This document shows positions 27,746-38,637 of a stretch of DNA of 64,000 bases, piece after piece. The notes under the pieces were generated by a model. It made no database searches. It saw nothing but the letters and a program-made list of their open reading frames with translations, and had not been told where the DNA came from. Origin of the DNA: Lentibacillus amyloliquefaciens (GTDB lineage: Bacteria > Bacillota > Bacilli > Bacillales > Amphibacillaceae); contig NZ_CP013862.1 of the NCBI RefSeq assembly GCF_001307805.1, positions 1,736,001-1,800,000 on the forward strand. Direction: 5' to 3'. Position 1 is the stretch's first letter; every line of letters starts with the position of its first letter. The position numbers and the translations under genes were made by a program.

Positions 27746-27943
27746 TTATTGTGGCAGCCTTTGTTTATGGCTCTGCCTTTGTCTCCGTTCTTCTTCCATC
27801 CGGTCTATATAAATTTTGCCTTCCTGTTCAATATACTGCTGCTCTAGCCTGTGTTCTGCTCTTGTCGCTCTAAAAGCCATAAAACCGCTCAAAAAAATGA
27901 AAAGTATCATCATAAAAACCCACCAGGGCAAGCCCAGGATCAT
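27746..27943 (-). CDS. yhaL: Sporulation membrane protein YhaL
   Basis: A 65-residue protein: one N-terminal membrane segment with PWWVF at the start, then a charged tail QQYIEQEGKIYIDRMEEER. This matches YhaL, a sigma-controlled sporulation protein in B. subtilis. The ATG at 27943 is chosen because GGAGG lies 8 nt upstream of it, inside a longer open frame that begins at 27964. Confidence 0.8.
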   Translation of the reverse strand: MILGLPWWVFMMILFIFLSGFMAFRATRAEHRLEQQYIEQEGKIYIDRMEEERRQRQSHKQRLPQ

Positions 27944-28031
27944 CCCCATTTCCTCCTTGTCCATGAATGAATCTGCTTCATGTATATGCCTGAAAAAGAG
28001 AAAACATAACCTATTCCATTAAATCTTTGGA

Positions 28032-28979
28032 CTAGTTTTCTTCAAAGAGCGGCTTGTAAAATGAGCGGTTATCAAGTGCAAACAGCCGCTCAGTGAATTC
28101 CCCCGGTTTGACTTTTTCCAGTGACCGGTTAAGCATGTTCATCCGTGCATCAATCAAGTCAATTAAATGCAACAATTCCCCTTCCCGGATTAATGGTGCC
28201 TTAGGGCTTCCCCATTCTGCCTTGCCATGATGAGAAAGAATCAGATGCTGCAAAATTAATACCTCTTCACCTTCAATTTGCAATTCTTTGGCCATATTTC
28301 CAATTTCTTCAACCATTATTGGAATATGACCCATCAATTTGCCTTCCAGTGTATAGGATGTTGTCACGACTCCTGACAACTCTTTCACTTTACCAAGGTC
28401 ATGCAAAATCACCCCTGCATACAACAAGTCTTTATTCGTTTGAGGATACAGGTTGTGAAGTTCTTTCGCGAGTGCAAGCATGCTGACAACATGGTGAGCC
28501 AGGCCTGACACATATTCATGATGGTTCTTCGCTGCTGCGGGATATGTCAGAAGGGCTTCCTGATATTTTTTGATAAGAGCCCGCACAATACGCTGCAATG
28601 ATGGATTTTCCATTTCAAAAATGGTTTCGGTCAGTTTTTCCATCAGCACATCTTGATCTACAGGTGCCTTTTCAACAAAATCTGAAACTTGAACGCCGTC
28701 TGTCGGCTGGGAAGGCCGGATGGAGAATATCTTCAGCTGCGGTTTCCCCCTGAACTGATTGACTTCTCCTGAAAGTTTCACGATCTGCTCAGGAACAAAC
28801 ACGTCTTCATCCTCTTTTGTTGCATCCCATAATTTCGCTTCAATTTCGCCTGTGGCATCACGCAGTATTAATGTCAAAAATGGTTTTCCGTTACTGGCTA
28901 CCCCGCGTGATGCAGCTTTGATGAGTATGAAACTGTCGAACGCATCACCAACACTGTAATGTCCTATCCCTTTTTTCAA
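28032..28979 (-). CDS. yhaM: 3'-5' exoribonuclease YhaM
   Basis: A 315-residue exoribonuclease that degrades single-stranded RNA and DNA from the 3' end. An N-terminal OB-fold (about residues 10-90) is followed by an HD domain with [10 protein letters not shown] near residue 190 and [15 protein letters not shown]. The start is TTG 28979, preceded by GGAGGAAG. It is separate from the recombination gene cluster that follows yhaM in B. subtilis; gbsR comes next upstream here. Confidence 0.92.
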   Translation of the reverse strand: MKKGIGHYSVGDAFDSFILIKAASRGVASNGKPFLTLILRDATGEIEAKLWDATKEDEDVFVPEQIVKLSGEVNQFRGKPQLKIFSIRPSQPTDGVQVSDFVEKAPVDQDVLMEKLTETIFEMENPSLQRIVRALIKKYQEALLTYPAAAKNHHEYVSGLAHHVVSMLALAKELHNLYPQTNKDLLYAGVILHDLGKVKELSGVVTTSYTLEGKLMGHIPIMVEEIGNMAKELQIEGEEVLILQHLILSHHGKAEWGSPKAPLIREGELLHLIDLIDARMNMLNRSLEKVKPGEFTERLFALDNRSFYKPLFEEN

Positions 28980-29027
28980 ATTGCTTCCTCCCCCTTCTTC
29001 ACTTCAAAAAGTTTGATGCCGGTTAGT

Positions 29028-29603
29028 TCAATCGTTCTCTTTGTCTGTCTCCTGTGTGTTTTTCGGTATGTAATCGAAAATTTCCCCGGACTCGACCACT
29101 TGAATAAACTTCATCAGCCATTTGTAATAATTTTGTGCATAGCGCAGACGTTCGATATCACGTTCAATTCTATCTTTCAATTCGTGATCGCTGGTTTTAC
29201 TGGCTATTTTCTGAAGATCCAGTATGGTTTCATCGGCTTCTTCAATATTTGTTTCAGTATGATGCCGCCAGCGGTTGCCAAACAGTGAGGTGAATGATTT
29301 ATACCAATCTTCTTCTGATTGGTATAAATCTTTCCGTTCCCCTCTTCTGAATGTTGATTCAACCATTTTCATATCTGATAATGCGCGGACGCCTGTCGAC
29401 ATGCTGGTTTTGCTCATTTTAAGAGCTTCACGCATACCATCCAGCGTCATTGGTTTATCTGAAAAATACAACACGCCGTATAAGCGCCCGACAGATGATG
29501 TAATACCATACAAGTTCATGTTTTTGGCGATGACCTGAATGAATTTTTCAATCGCTTCCTCGTATTTTTCTTCTTCAGTAGATGCATGTTTGTTATCGGA
29601 CAA
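29028..29603 (-). CDS. gbsR: Choline-responsive repressor GbsR-like
   Basis: A 191-residue MarR-like regulator; blocks NMNLYGITSSVGRLYGVLYFSDKPMTLD and SKTSMSTGVRALSDMKMVE match B. subtilis GbsR closely. GbsR represses choline uptake and gbsAB, with choline as inducer. The start is TTG 29603, six nt after GGAGGG; an in-frame ATG further upstream (29687) gives a non-conserved extension. No gbsAB genes occur in this window, so its targets are elsewhere. Confidence 0.87.
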   Translation of the reverse strand: MSDNKHASTEEEKYEEAIEKFIQVIAKNMNLYGITSSVGRLYGVLYFSDKPMTLDGMREALKMSKTSMSTGVRALSDMKMVESTFRRGERKDLYQSEEDWYKSFTSLFGNRWRHHTETNIEEADETILDLQKIASKTSDHELKDRIERDIERLRYAQNYYKWLMKFIQVVESGEIFDYIPKNTQETDKEND

Positions 29604-29866
29604 TGGAATCCCTCCATATGTATGGTAAGAGGTTTTAATTAGTGGCATAACTTTATGCTGATAAAAGTAATTGTCACTCGGCTCCACCCGCCATCACTGT
29701 GTTCAGACTGGTGTTTGTGCCTTTGAACATATCTGAAAATAGTTTATCATTAATGTCAGCTGAATGCGAACAGAAATCATCGGTTTCTCTGCCATCACAC
29801 GGTTTGCCTCTTCCCTCTTTTATGGTATGTTTAAAACAAGCAAAATAAAGATTAGGGGGCGTGACG

Positions 29867-30052
29867 ATGCAAACTTATTTTTTGACTGTTTTTGACCAAA
29901 CTGGGGAACGATTGCTCAACGAAACCTTTGAAGCCAGTGGCAATTGGGAAGCGAAAAAAATTGGCCAAACGCGGCTTGACGAAGAAGGATACAGTGAGTA
30001 TACCCACCGCTGTGTGTCACCAAATGCAAAACTTGTCTTATTTCACCGGTGA
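29867..30052 (+). CDS. yhzD: YhzD-family small protein
   Basis: A 61-residue protein starting MQTYFLTVFDQTGERLLNE and ending HRCVSPNAKLVLFHR, closely like the small B. subtilis protein YhzD of unknown function. ATG 29867 follows AGGGGG. Monocistronic. Confidence 0.8.
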   Translation: MQTYFLTVFDQTGERLLNETFEASGNWEAKKIGQTRLDEEGYSEYTHRCVSPNAKLVLFHR

Positions 30053-30121
30053 AGTTAACCTTATTAACCTTCCAAATAATTGGGATCCTCTCTCGCAACT
30101 CTAACCTAACATAATCTAAAG

Positions 30122-30158
30122 AAAGGTGGCATGTCGATACAATATATGCCACCTTTTT
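30122..30158. terminator. Bidirectional terminator between yhzD and the hydratase gene
   Basis: AAAGGTGGCAT pairs with ATGCCACCTTT, followed by TTTTT on the plus strand. Confidence 0.88.
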
Positions 30159-30189
30159 GTAAATCCGAACGGTAATTTCGACGCATGAA

Positions 30190-30960
30190 TCATTCCCCGT
30201 TAAAAACCGGCTTGCGTTTTTCCCTGAAAGCTTCAACACCTTCGCGGTGGTCTTTGGTATGGAGCAATTCCCATTGTGTTTGCCGTTCTGCTTGCAGGAA
30301 GCTTTTGAGCCTGTCGATATTTTGATCGTGATAAATCTTTTTCGTCTTCAGCATGGAACTAATCGGAGAGATGAGAATTTTCTCAGACATATGTACAGCC
30401 TCTTCCATCGCATTTTTATCAGCCAGCACATCTACAAGTCCCATTGTTTCGGCTGTCCTGCCCTGAACTTGTTCCATCCCCCATATGAATTGCTTCGCCC
30501 GCTGCACGCCAATGCGCTCACTCAGCCAGAAATGTCCGCCGCCATCCGGAGCAAGGCCAATTCCAATAAATAACATACCAAGTTTAGCCTCCACGTCAGC
30601 CACTGCGTAATCCGCCGTTAACGCAAGACTTAAACCCAGGCCCGCAGCAGAACCATGAATGGCTGAAATGACGATTTTAGGCATACTGTACAGTTTCAGA
30701 ACCGCTTCTTCAATTTGCCCCATTACTTCCTGATAATAATCCTCTCCGGCCAAATCAACCATCATGCCGATGTCGCCCCCTGCGGAAAACGCTTTCCCTT
30801 TACCGCTTAAAATAACAACTTTATCATCATTCTCTTCAACCTGACCCAGCACATGATTCAATTCAGTCAACATATCTCGGTCCATCGCATTATACCGCTG
30901 GGGCCTGTTTAAATAAACATACGACACTTGATTTTTGCTTTCGAATAAGACAGTACTCAT
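30190..30960 (-). CDS. Enoyl-CoA hydratase/isomerase family protein (YhaR-like)
   Basis: A 256-residue crotonase-fold enzyme: KGKAFSAGGDIGMM and ISAIHGSAAGLGLSLALTADY form the CoA-binding oxyanion-hole region. The catalytic Glu positions look atypical (GIGLAPDGGGHFW has Asp), so hydratase activity is not certain. ATG 30960 follows GGGGTGG. It resembles YhaR of the same B. subtilis region. Confidence 0.82.
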   Translation of the reverse strand: MSTVLFESKNQVSYVYLNRPQRYNAMDRDMLTELNHVLGQVEENDDKVVILSGKGKAFSAGGDIGMMVDLAGEDYYQEVMGQIEEAVLKLYSMPKIVISAIHGSAAGLGLSLALTADYAVADVEAKLGMLFIGIGLAPDGGGHFWLSERIGVQRAKQFIWGMEQVQGRTAETMGLVDVLADKNAMEEAVHMSEKILISPISSMLKTKKIYHDQNIDRLKSFLQAERQTQWELLHTKDHREGVEAFREKRKPVFNGE

Positions 30961-31041
30961 CCTATCCACCCCTTCAATTAAGTATGTATAGACATGATTC
31001 GTGAAATTTATCAAAAATCCTTCTTTTTTCGTTTAAAACAG

Positions 31042-31075
31042 AAATGCCCCGCAGCATTTAGAAGCTGCGGGGCAA
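31042..31075 (-). terminator. Probable terminator of yheA
   Basis: GCCCCGCAGC pairs with GCTGCGGGGC around an 8-nt loop; the T-tract on the minus strand is weak (ATTTCTGTTTT). Confidence 0.7.
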
Positions 31076-31084
31076 AATTGTTGC

Positions 31085-31450
31085 TTATTCGTTTGATTCT
31101 TCTTCTTCCGGATTGCCGTAAAGTTCTTCAAGCGGTTTTGTAATGATACTGCTGACATCATTAATGACAACGTTCAAACGCTGCTCCTCTTCCATTAATT
31201 TGGAAATGTCTTCATGCTGCTGTACCAATTCAACAACTTTCCGGGCTTCTTCAACTTCCTCTTCGGAGATTTCCTGACCCTGCATTTGTTTTTCCTGAAG
31301 TTCCATTTGGGTGTTACGGAAGTTATCAAACATTTTCTTTGCTGATTCATCCGCCATAACGGCATCATATGCGTTTTTCAGGCTATTGAATTCTTCGCTG
31401 TTGCGAATTGCTTTTTCCAAATCGTATGCACTATCATAAATATTAGCCAC
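31085..31450 (-). CDS. yheA: UPF0342/YlbF-family protein YheA
   Basis: A 121-residue helical protein: YDSAYDLEKAIRNSEEF, MADESAKKMFDNFRNTQ and VVELVQQHEDISKLMEEEQR match YheA, a YlbF/YmcA-like fold of unknown function. GTG 31450 follows AAGGAGG. The C-terminus is acidic. Confidence 0.88.
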   Translation of the reverse strand: MANIYDSAYDLEKAIRNSEEFNSLKNAYDAVMADESAKKMFDNFRNTQMELQEKQMQGQEISEEEVEEARKVVELVQQHEDISKLMEEEQRLNVVINDVSSIITKPLEELYGNPEEEESNE

Positions 31451-31602
31451 GATACATCCTCCTTCATTTTGTCTAAACTAACTATAACAGACGTTGGTAC
31501 CACTGTATACAGTTAGGAAAAAGACAAGCAAATGCATAATTGATTTTCGATTCTATCATACATTGCTATAATGAAAAAAAGGATAGGGAAAAGAGGCATT
31601 TT

Positions 31603-32475
31603 ATGATCGATCAACTGCGTAAAATTTTTTCTTCATTAATTTTTTCTCAGGATATAGCAGAAAATGATAAAAATAACTACAAATGGTTTATGACAGCAAA
31701 TGACGAATTAATTGGCATTCATAACAGTGAGTTGACGGCAAAAGATATCCAGCTGTTAAAGACGTTTTTATGGCCTCATCATATTGCCTTACCGGATTTA
31801 ACACCCGAAGAAAAATCATGGCGTACATATATCAGTACTGATGATATTCCTGATGCGGCATCCATGACATTCCGTTTTATCCACTTTTCATTTCAGCCGG
31901 ATCAGATAAAGCCTGCATTATTTAAAGAGGCTGTGAATGAATTCTTTGCCAAACAGGTTCCTGTTCTATGGGAGAATGACCATGAAGGGATTATCGTTGA
32001 AACTGAGCCCGACGAACCTATCTCATATGAAACCATCATCGATACTCTCATGAGCGATCTTGCCGTCAGCATCCATTTTTTCATAGGCCCGTTTATGACA
32101 TCGCTCACCGAGGCTAAAGAAGGTTATCAAAAACTTATGAAAGGTGTCGGCACTGCAAAAAAATATTCCGGTAAGCCGGTTACAACCTATGTCGAAGCTC
32201 TGCCATATATGCTGATCGAGCAAACAGAAAGAACTTTTCGAAAAGGCTTTGCCCACACGGTTTTAGCCGGGGCGATAGACGATAACGAACTGCTCAACAC
32301 GGCAGAAACGTTTATTACGTGCAATTTAAATATTTCGTTGACCGCAAAGGAATTATACCTTCACCGCAATAGCCTGCAGTATCGGCTAGATAAATTTAAG
32401 GAGAAAACCAATATCGACATACGTGACTTCCACCAGGCAGCGACTGTTTATTTGGCAATACTGGCAAACAAATAA
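31603..32475 (+). CDS. PucR/CdaR-type helix-turn-helix protein
   Basis: A 290-residue protein whose C-terminal 60 residues are a PucR-type HTH_30 domain ([29 protein letters not shown]). The N-terminal part has no recognisable sensory domain. ATG 31603 follows AGAGG; an upstream in-frame start at 31540 lies before the site. It sits 107 bp before msmX and may regulate it; the effector is unknown. Confidence 0.78.
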   Translation: MIDQLRKIFSSLIFSQDIAENDKNNYKWFMTANDELIGIHNSELTAKDIQLLKTFLWPHHIALPDLTPEEKSWRTYISTDDIPDAASMTFRFIHFSFQPDQIKPALFKEAVNEFFAKQVPVLWENDHEGIIVETEPDEPISYETIIDTLMSDLAVSIHFFIGPFMTSLTEAKEGYQKLMKGVGTAKKYSGKPVTTYVEALPYMLIEQTERTFRKGFAHTVLAGAIDDNELLNTAETFITCNLNISLTAKELYLHRNSLQYRLDKFKEKTNIDIRDFHQAATVYLAILANK

Positions 32476-32582
32476 CGATATGCACAAAAGAAACCGTTTT
32501 ATTTGTGCATATTTGCCATTTACAGCACCTCCCCGGACTAGCTAGAATTAATACAAATGCTTACATAACAGGGGGACTAAAA

Positions 32583-33680
32583 ATGGCTGAAATGCGATTG
32601 GAACAAATCAAAAAGAACTATGATAAAAACGTTACGGCTGTAAATAATTTTAATCTTGAGATTGAGGATAAGGAATTCATTGTGTTTGTCGGCCCATCCG
32701 GCTGCGGCAAATCCACCACATTAAGAATGATTGCCGGTCTGGAAGAAATAACCGACGGATCATTATACATTAACGATCAGCGAATGAATGATATCGCACC
32801 AAAAGACCGTGATATCGCCATGGTTTTCCAAAACTACGCTTTATATCCGCATATGAACGTTTATGACAACATGGCTTTCGGTTTAAAGCTCAGGAAATTT
32901 AAAAAAGACGAGATTGATAAAAGAGTCCAGAACGCCGCTAACATTCTGGGCCTGGAAGATTATCTAAACCGTAAACCAAAGGCATTATCAGGCGGACAGC
33001 GCCAGCGTGTGGCTCTTGGCCGGGCAATTGTCCGTGATGCGAAAGTATTCCTGATGGACGAACCACTGTCCAATCTGGATGCAAAGCTCCGTGTACAAAT
33101 GCGTGCGGAAATTCAAAAGCTGCACCAGCGTCTTCAAACGACAACGATTTATGTAACTCACGACCAGACAGAAGCCATGACAATGGCCACTCGACTCGTT
33201 GTTATGAAAGATGGCATTATTCAACAGGTAGGCGTGCCAAAAGACGTTTATGACCAGCCGGAAAATATGTTTGTTGCCGGTTTCATCGGTGCCCCGTCAA
33301 TGAATTTTCTTAACGGCACAATTAAGGATGGATACTTTGTCAGTGAAGAGACGACTATAAAGATTCCTGAGGGCAAAATGAAAACACTTCGTAACCAGGG
33401 ATATATGGATAAAGAGATTGTGCTGGGCATCCGGCCTGAGGATATCCATGATGAACCGGCATTCATTGAAGCAAGCCCGGACACAAAAATTTCAGCCACC
33501 ATTGATGTAGCTGAGTTGATGGGAGCCGAATCATATTTATACTCAAATTTCAATGAACAGGACTTCATAGCACGGGTTGACGCCCGGTCAGATATTCGTG
33601 GCGGGGACAAAATCGATCTTGCCTTTGACATGAACAAAGCTCTTTTCTTTGATAGTGAAACCGAAGAACGCATTCGATAA
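32583..33680 (+). CDS. msmX: Shared sugar ABC transporter ATPase MsmX
   Basis: A 365-residue ATPase of the MalK/UgpC/MsmX group. Walker A is GPSGCGKST, the signature [15 protein letters not shown] and Walker [14 protein letters not shown], with a C-terminal TOBE/MOI-type domain. In Bacillus, MsmX energises several oligosaccharide importers whose permeases are encoded elsewhere; none is adjacent here. ATG 32583 follows GGGGGA. The length matches B. subtilis MsmX. Confidence 0.9.
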   Translation: MAEMRLEQIKKNYDKNVTAVNNFNLEIEDKEFIVFVGPSGCGKSTTLRMIAGLEEITDGSLYINDQRMNDIAPKDRDIAMVFQNYALYPHMNVYDNMAFGLKLRKFKKDEIDKRVQNAANILGLEDYLNRKPKALSGGQRQRVALGRAIVRDAKVFLMDEPLSNLDAKLRVQMRAEIQKLHQRLQTTTIYVTHDQTEAMTMATRLVVMKDGIIQQVGVPKDVYDQPENMFVAGFIGAPSMNFLNGTIKDGYFVSEETTIKIPEGKMKTLRNQGYMDKEIVLGIRPEDIHDEPAFIEASPDTKISATIDVAELMGAESYLYSNFNEQDFIARVDARSDIRGGDKIDLAFDMNKALFFDSETEERIR

Positions 33681-33732
33681 ATCTTAAACGTATAAATTCA
33701 CGTTAAATGTAAAAAATACCAATTGAAGAAAG

Positions 33733-33770
33733 CAGAGGGAAGCTTCTAAAAACTTCCCTCTGTCTTTTGT
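33733..33770 (+). terminator. Terminator of msmX
   Basis: CAGAGGGAAG pairs with CTTCCCTCTG, followed by TCTTTTGTC. Confidence 0.78.
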
Positions 33771-33810
33771 CATAAGGGGGGCTTTCCCTTATTGAAGCCA
33801 TTCAATATTA

Positions 33811-34005
33811 TTATTGTCCACTAAATTGAGATTGAGCTGACTGAACCAGACGCTTGGTAATCTCACCGCCAACAGAACCGTTTGCACGAGAAGTCGTATC
33901 AGCACTAAGGTTGACACCAAACTCTGAGGCAATCTCAGTTTTCATTTGATTCAAAGCTTGTTCAGCGCCAGGAACGACCAGCTGATTTGAATTGTTATTA
34001 GCCAT
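33811..34005 (-). CDS. Small acid-soluble spore protein, alpha/beta type
   Basis: A 64-residue DNA-binding spore protein. The germination-protease site TEIASEFGV and the conserved blocks [16 protein letters not shown] and [12 protein letters not shown] are intact. ATG 34005 is preceded by a strong GGAGGTGAT. It shows that the organism forms endospores. Expression is expected in the forespore. Confidence 0.93.
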   Translation of the reverse strand: MANNNSNQLVVPGAEQALNQMKTEIASEFGVNLSADTTSRANGSVGGEITKRLVQSAQSQFSGQ

Positions 34006-34147
34006 ATTTATCACCTCCTGTACGCATTATTGTGAGCAGATCTCGGAAACTTATCATGAAATTCCGCTGGTAATTGTTGCTTATAACGATTTAAAACCTT
34101 ACAACCGCATTCCACGCTTTGGGTTTCAAATGGCCGGCCACTCACAT

Positions 34148-34181
34148 AAAAACTCACTACCTGAGAAGATAGTGAGTTTTT
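34148..34181. terminator. Terminator of fumC
   Basis: AAAAACTCACTA pairs with TAGTGAGTTTTT; it is symmetrical and can act in either direction. The 143 bp between this and the SASP gene hold nothing I can support. Confidence 0.85.
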
Positions 34182-34195
34182 GCAGTTTGTGTCCT

Positions 34196-35581
34196 TTATT
34201 TTGGATAGGTCATATCTTTTGGATTGACGTATTTTTCGAATTCATCTTCAGTAAGCAAGTCAAGTTCGACAGCAGCTTCTTTCAATGTCGAATTATCATT
34301 AAATGCCTTCTTAGCAATTTTGGCTGCATTTTCATAGCCGATGTGCGGATTCAAAGCGGTTACCAGCATTAATGAATCGCGCAAATACTGTTCGATTTTT
34401 TCCAGATCCGGCTCAAGTCCCTGCATACACCGCTCATCAAATGACAGCATAGCATCTGCCAGAAGTTGACAGGATTGCAGAAAGTTATAAGCAATAACCG
34501 GTTTAAATACGTTTAGCTCAAAATTACCCTGACTTGCTGCAAATCCGATTGCCGCATCATTTCCCATCACTTGTGTCGCTGCCATCGTAACTGCTTCAGG
34601 CTGTGTCGGATTGACTTTACCAGGCATGATCGAGCTTCCGGGTTCATTTGCCGGAATTGTAATCTCACCAATGCCTGAACGTGGTCCGCTTGCCAGCCAG
34701 CGTACATCATTGGCAATTTTCATTAAATCTGCAGCCAGTCCCTTTAAAGCGCCATGAACATGAACTGTGTCATCATGGCTTGTTAATGCATGAAATTTAT
34801 TCGGAGCGGATTTAAATGTTTTGCCGGTTTCCTCAGCGACAGCTTTCGTCACAGCCTCCGAAAAATCAGGATGTGCATTTAGCCCTGTCCCAACAGCGGT
34901 TCCACCGATAGCCAAATCTCTTACATAGTCGATACTTTCAGAAATCATCGTTTCTGATTTTTCCAGCATGCGATGCCAGCCGCTAATTTCCTGTCCCAGC
35001 GTTAAAGGCGTGGCGTCCTGCAAATGCGTTCTGCCAATTTTAACCACTTCCTGAAATGCCTCAACCTTCTCGCCCATCGTGTCTTTCAGTGTTTTCACAG
35101 CAGGCAAAACATGATCTTCCAGCTTCAAAACAAAAGCTATATGCATCGCTGTCGGATAAGTGTCGTTGGAGCTTTGCGATTTATTGACGTCATCATTCGG
35201 ATGAAGGGCCACATCAATGCCATTCTCTTTCAGCCATTTTGTTCCAACATAAGCAATGACCTCGTTCACGTTCATATTGGATTGGGTGCCGCTTCCTGTT
35301 TGCCATACAACCAACGGAAAATGATCATCGAGATTTCCTTCCACAATCTGATCGGCAGCATAACCAATCGCATCTGCTTTTTGTTTGTCAAGTAAACCCA
35401 GTTCGCTATTTGCTTTCGCAGCACTTTTTTTAAGAATGGCAAATGCCCGAATGACTTCAATCGGCATTTTTTCGCCGCCAATAGGGAAGTTTTGCTTACT
35501 TCGCTGTGTCTGGGCTCCCCAATACTTATCTGCCGGCACTTTCATTTCTCCCAGTGTATCTTTTTCTATCCGGTAATCCAC
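34196..35581 (-). CDS. fumC: Class II fumarate hydratase
   Basis: Reversible hydration of fumarate to L-malate in the TCA cycle. The 461-residue protein has [18 protein letters not shown] substrate-site sequence, [11 protein letters not shown] and the family signature [13 protein letters not shown]. The start is GTG 35581 preceded by AAGGAGG, giving the length of B. subtilis CitG (462). Upstream, 35582-35736 holds only AT-rich DNA. Confidence 0.94.
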   Translation of the reverse strand: MDYRIEKDTLGEMKVPADKYWGAQTQRSKQNFPIGGEKMPIEVIRAFAILKKSAAKANSELGLLDKQKADAIGYAADQIVEGNLDDHFPLVVWQTGSGTQSNMNVNEVIAYVGTKWLKENGIDVALHPNDDVNKSQSSNDTYPTAMHIAFVLKLEDHVLPAVKTLKDTMGEKVEAFQEVVKIGRTHLQDATPLTLGQEISGWHRMLEKSETMISESIDYVRDLAIGGTAVGTGLNAHPDFSEAVTKAVAEETGKTFKSAPNKFHALTSHDDTVHVHGALKGLAADLMKIANDVRWLASGPRSGIGEITIPANEPGSSIMPGKVNPTQPEAVTMAATQVMGNDAAIGFAASQGNFELNVFKPVIAYNFLQSCQLLADAMLSFDERCMQGLEPDLEKIEQYLRDSLMLVTALNPHIGYENAAKIAKKAFNDNSTLKEAAVELDLLTEDEFEKYVNPKDMTYPK

Positions 35582-35736
35582 ATTGACTGCCTCCTTATGT
35601 ATAGAGATGTGATATGATATCTTATTTAATTGTAACAAAATAAAGGTAGCGGGTGTTAGCAGAAATGATGTGATTTGTCGAAAAAGAAGGTGTTGCTCAC
35701 CAACGTCCCAATTACAATGCTGTTTATTTAAGAAAG

Positions 35737-35774
35737 ATCCAGCTTCACCTCACAATGAGGTTCTGAAGCTGGAT
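35737..35774. other. Long imperfect hairpin beyond the Bce-type operon
   Basis: ATCCAGCTTC pairs with GAAGCTGGAT, with an inner CCTCA/TGAGG stem. On the minus strand it is followed by CTTTCTTAAAT, so it may end the Bce-type operon about 135 bp past its stop. The T-tract is poor. Confidence 0.55.
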
Positions 35775-35909
35775 GATGAAAGCAGGCAAAGCTGACGATG
35801 GTTTCTCGGGCACATGTTTCTGTTCTCCGGCCCATGTTTTTTTTCCAGGGAGCGATATATGCTTCCGAGTTATTACAGCAAGTACTTCGCAGTTTATAGA
35901 GAAAACGGT

Positions 35910-37808
35910 CTAATAAAAAACTGCGCTTCTAATCTGTTTCGTGTAAAAATACCTGACAATTCCGAAATAAATAATCTGAATCACTGCAAATGTTCCAAGC
36001 ACCATTGCCGCTTCATTAACAAGGTTATAATCAAATAAATGGGACAAGGCAGTCAAAGCAACAGATCCGTGAATCAAAGCGACAACAATCGGTGCAAAAA
36101 ACAGGAGTGCTGTCTGACGGTTAATCACTTTTTTCAGTTCTTTATCAGTCAAGCCCATTTTAGCAATCGACTTAAATTTAGTCTTATCCTGATCAAGATC
36201 TGAATACAACCGGAAATACAGGAAACTTCCTGCCGATACGAAGAATACAATTCCGATAAACAATCCGATAAACAACACAGGCCCAAAACTCTTATTGATG
36301 GTATAAATATCATGATCAATCGCCTGGAATCTGCCTGGGTTAAATTTGTTTTTCAATATCCCCCCGGCTTCGATGATGGACTCCTGGGAACCATGTGTCG
36401 CCTGCCAGGTTGTATACGATCTTGTTTCAACAGAGTCCGGCAACGCGTTAAATGTTTCATCATCAACAATATAATAAGAGTACATTTCCGGCAGCACAAC
36501 TGTTGACATCAATCGGTCCGGATGAATGCTCCCGCCATCCGCCAGTTCAATCGGAACATCCATCAGCCGTTCTTTTTTAGATGCACCTACCAGAACTCTT
36601 GAACTATCCCGTACGACAATCGCTTCCTCGCCACCGACATCAACTTCCTTCTTATCTAGAAGCTCAGCAAAACGATTATACTCTGATTCAGTAGCAATCA
36701 ACACTTCAGGCCGTTCGCTGTTGTCCACTTCAAAATAATTCATTTCAACTGAAGCCTTTTCAGTCTGAACATCATAGTTGTTCAGTGTTTCATCAATCGT
36801 CTCGCTTTGTTCCTCTGTCAACGGTTCATCTCCTTCAAAGGGAGAGTACATAAACGTATATGGATTCAATTCCTTTACATCTTTTGTCAAATAAGACTGG
36901 AACCCGTACAGTGAGCCAATCGCACTAAATGCAACGGTTGAAATAATTGCCACCATGAAAAACGTTCGAGCATTATCTTTCATCCGAAATGATAAATCTG
37001 AGAAAAGCACCATATTTGTTTTCCGCCAAAAAATACCCTTTCTGCCCTTCAGCCGCCGAATCACATAAACACTCAACTGCGTAAACAACAAATATGTGCC
37101 TATTGTCACGACAATGATCACCGGCAGCATAGCTAAGATAACTTGCTGTGCCTGCACATATAGAGCCGTTGCGTAACCTGCAGCAAGCAATACTGCAGCA
37201 ATAATGGCCAGCGTGACAGACGCTTTCGGCTCACCTTTCGACTGTTTATCCGCCTTGATCAGATCCCCAAGCTTCCGGGTTCTGAGAATAAATGACACAA
37301 ACAGCGAGACAAACAAAAACAATAAAATAAACGATATAAAGGTGACAACAATGGCCCATAACGGAAAATAAAAATTAAGTGCTTCGTCAATTACCAGAAC
37401 GTTTTCCGCAAGCAAAAGGATCGCCTTAGCAAACACGAGGCCCAGCAAAATCCCGGCCAATGTTGCAAAAAAGCCGATCAACATGTTTTCCATAAAGATC
37501 ATCAGACGGACTTGCTTTGTTGACATTCCCTGCATCATTAAGAGACCGAATTCCTTCTTGCGCGATTGTAAAAATGAACTCATTGAATACAGCACAAAGA
37601 AAAAAGAAAACACATAAATAATACCGCCTGCAACAGCCATGCCATACAATACTTCGAATCTGATCGATCCATCAAAGAATGCAGGGTGAAAAGCAAAAAT
37701 GGCAAACGTAAAAAACACCATCACTGTAAACAGACTGCTCAAAAAGTAAGCAGCGTATAAACGCTTGTTGCGGATGACATTATTAATCGCGAACTGACGA
37801 AAAGTCAC
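35910..37808 (-). CDS. BceB-type ABC transporter permease
   Basis: A 632-residue FtsX-domain permease with about ten membrane segments and one large extracellular region (about residues 310-520) between the seventh and eighth, the hallmark of Bce-type transporters that sense and remove cell-wall-active peptides from lipid II-cycle intermediates. GTG 37808 is chosen, 7 nt after GGAGGGG. It overlaps the ATPase gene by 26 bp. The drug or peptide recognised cannot be read from the sequence. Confidence 0.87.
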   Translation of the reverse strand: MTFRQFAINNVIRNKRLYAAYFLSSLFTVMVFFTFAIFAFHPAFFDGSIRFEVLYGMAVAGGIIYVFSFFFVLYSMSSFLQSRKKEFGLLMMQGMSTKQVRLMIFMENMLIGFFATLAGILLGLVFAKAILLLAENVLVIDEALNFYFPLWAIVVTFISFILLFLFVSLFVSFILRTRKLGDLIKADKQSKGEPKASVTLAIIAAVLLAAGYATALYVQAQQVILAMLPVIIVVTIGTYLLFTQLSVYVIRRLKGRKGIFWRKTNMVLFSDLSFRMKDNARTFFMVAIISTVAFSAIGSLYGFQSYLTKDVKELNPYTFMYSPFEGDEPLTEEQSETIDETLNNYDVQTEKASVEMNYFEVDNSERPEVLIATESEYNRFAELLDKKEVDVGGEEAIVVRDSSRVLVGASKKERLMDVPIELADGGSIHPDRLMSTVVLPEMYSYYIVDDETFNALPDSVETRSYTTWQATHGSQESIIEAGGILKNKFNPGRFQAIDHDIYTINKSFGPVLFIGLFIGIVFFVSAGSFLYFRLYSDLDQDKTKFKSIAKMGLTDKELKKVINRQTALLFFAPIVVALIHGSVALTALSHLFDYNLVNEAAMVLGTFAVIQIIYFGIVRYFYTKQIRSAVFY

Positions 37809-38547
37809 TGTCATCCCCTCCCATCAAGGAAAGCGTGTCAATGATGCTTTGGAAAAACGTCTGCCGGCTTTTGCCCCGATGAATTTCAGAATAAAACTTG
37901 CCGTCCCGGATAAACACAACCCGGTCCGCATAACTTGCCGCTTGCGGATCATGCGTGACAAGCATCATCGTTGTGTTTTCTTTTTTATTAAGGGTCTCAA
38001 GCATGCCCATGACATCTTTGGATGATTTCGAATCAAGATTCCCTGTCGGCTCGTCGGCCAAGAGCAATTTTGGCTGATGGATCATCGCTCTGGCAATGGC
38101 TGCCCGTTGCGCCTGTCCACCGGAAATCTCATGGACCCGTTTGCCCATAATGCCGGAAATCCCTAGCTTTTCGGAAATCGTTTTAGCTTTATCCTCCATC
38201 TCCTTCACACGCTTACCGTCCAATGTCAATGGCAGCACCATATTTTCTTCAACCGTCAAGGTGTGCAGCAGATTGAACTCCTGAAAAACAAACCCCAATT
38301 CCCGGCGGCGAAACTTGGCAAGATCATTCCTGCCCAGAACATGCGGTTTTCTTTCCTCAACCAGTACTTCACCGGTTGTCGGCTCATCAATGGTGGCGAC
38401 CATATTGAGCAGTGTCGTCTTCCCGCTCCCCGATGGTCCCATAATGGCGACAAATTCTCCTTTTTCAATGTCGAGATCAATATTCGACAAGGCGCGGTAG
38501 GCGACTTTTCCTTCGTACACTTTGCTCACATTATTCACTTTCAGCAT
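37783..38547 (-). CDS. BceA-type ABC transporter ATPase
   Basis: A 254-residue ATPase of the MacB/LolD/BceA group: Walker A GPSGSGKTT, Q-loop VFQEFNLL, signature ISGGQAQRAAIARAM, Walker B LLLADEPTGNLD. ATG 38547 follows AAAGGAG. It pairs with the overlapping permease and lies about 90 bp after the kinase gene. Confidence 0.9.
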   Translation of the reverse strand: MLKVNNVSKVYEGKVAYRALSNIDLDIEKGEFVAIMGPSGSGKTTLLNMVATIDEPTTGEVLVEERKPHVLGRNDLAKFRRRELGFVFQEFNLLHTLTVEENMVLPLTLDGKRVKEMEDKAKTISEKLGISGIMGKRVHEISGGQAQRAAIARAMIHQPKLLLADEPTGNLDSKSSKDVMGMLETLNKKENTTMMLVTHDPQAASYADRVVFIRDGKFYSEIHRGKSRQTFFQSIIDTLSLMGGDDSDFSSVRD

Positions 38548-38637
38548 ATTTCTGCTCCTTTCAAATGACAACATTAATTCTATTCATAGTGTACCGCCTT
38601 CCGCCTTGACGAACGATCGATTTCTCTTTCATTTTCC

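Noticed and set aside
33992..34372. Plus-strand open frame over the SASP-fumC gap with plausible amino-acid composition (SETYHEIPLVIVAYNDLKPY)
   Set aside because: It runs antisense through both SASP and fumC, has no ribosome-binding site, and I cannot identify a homologue; a decayed gene fragment is possible but unsupported.
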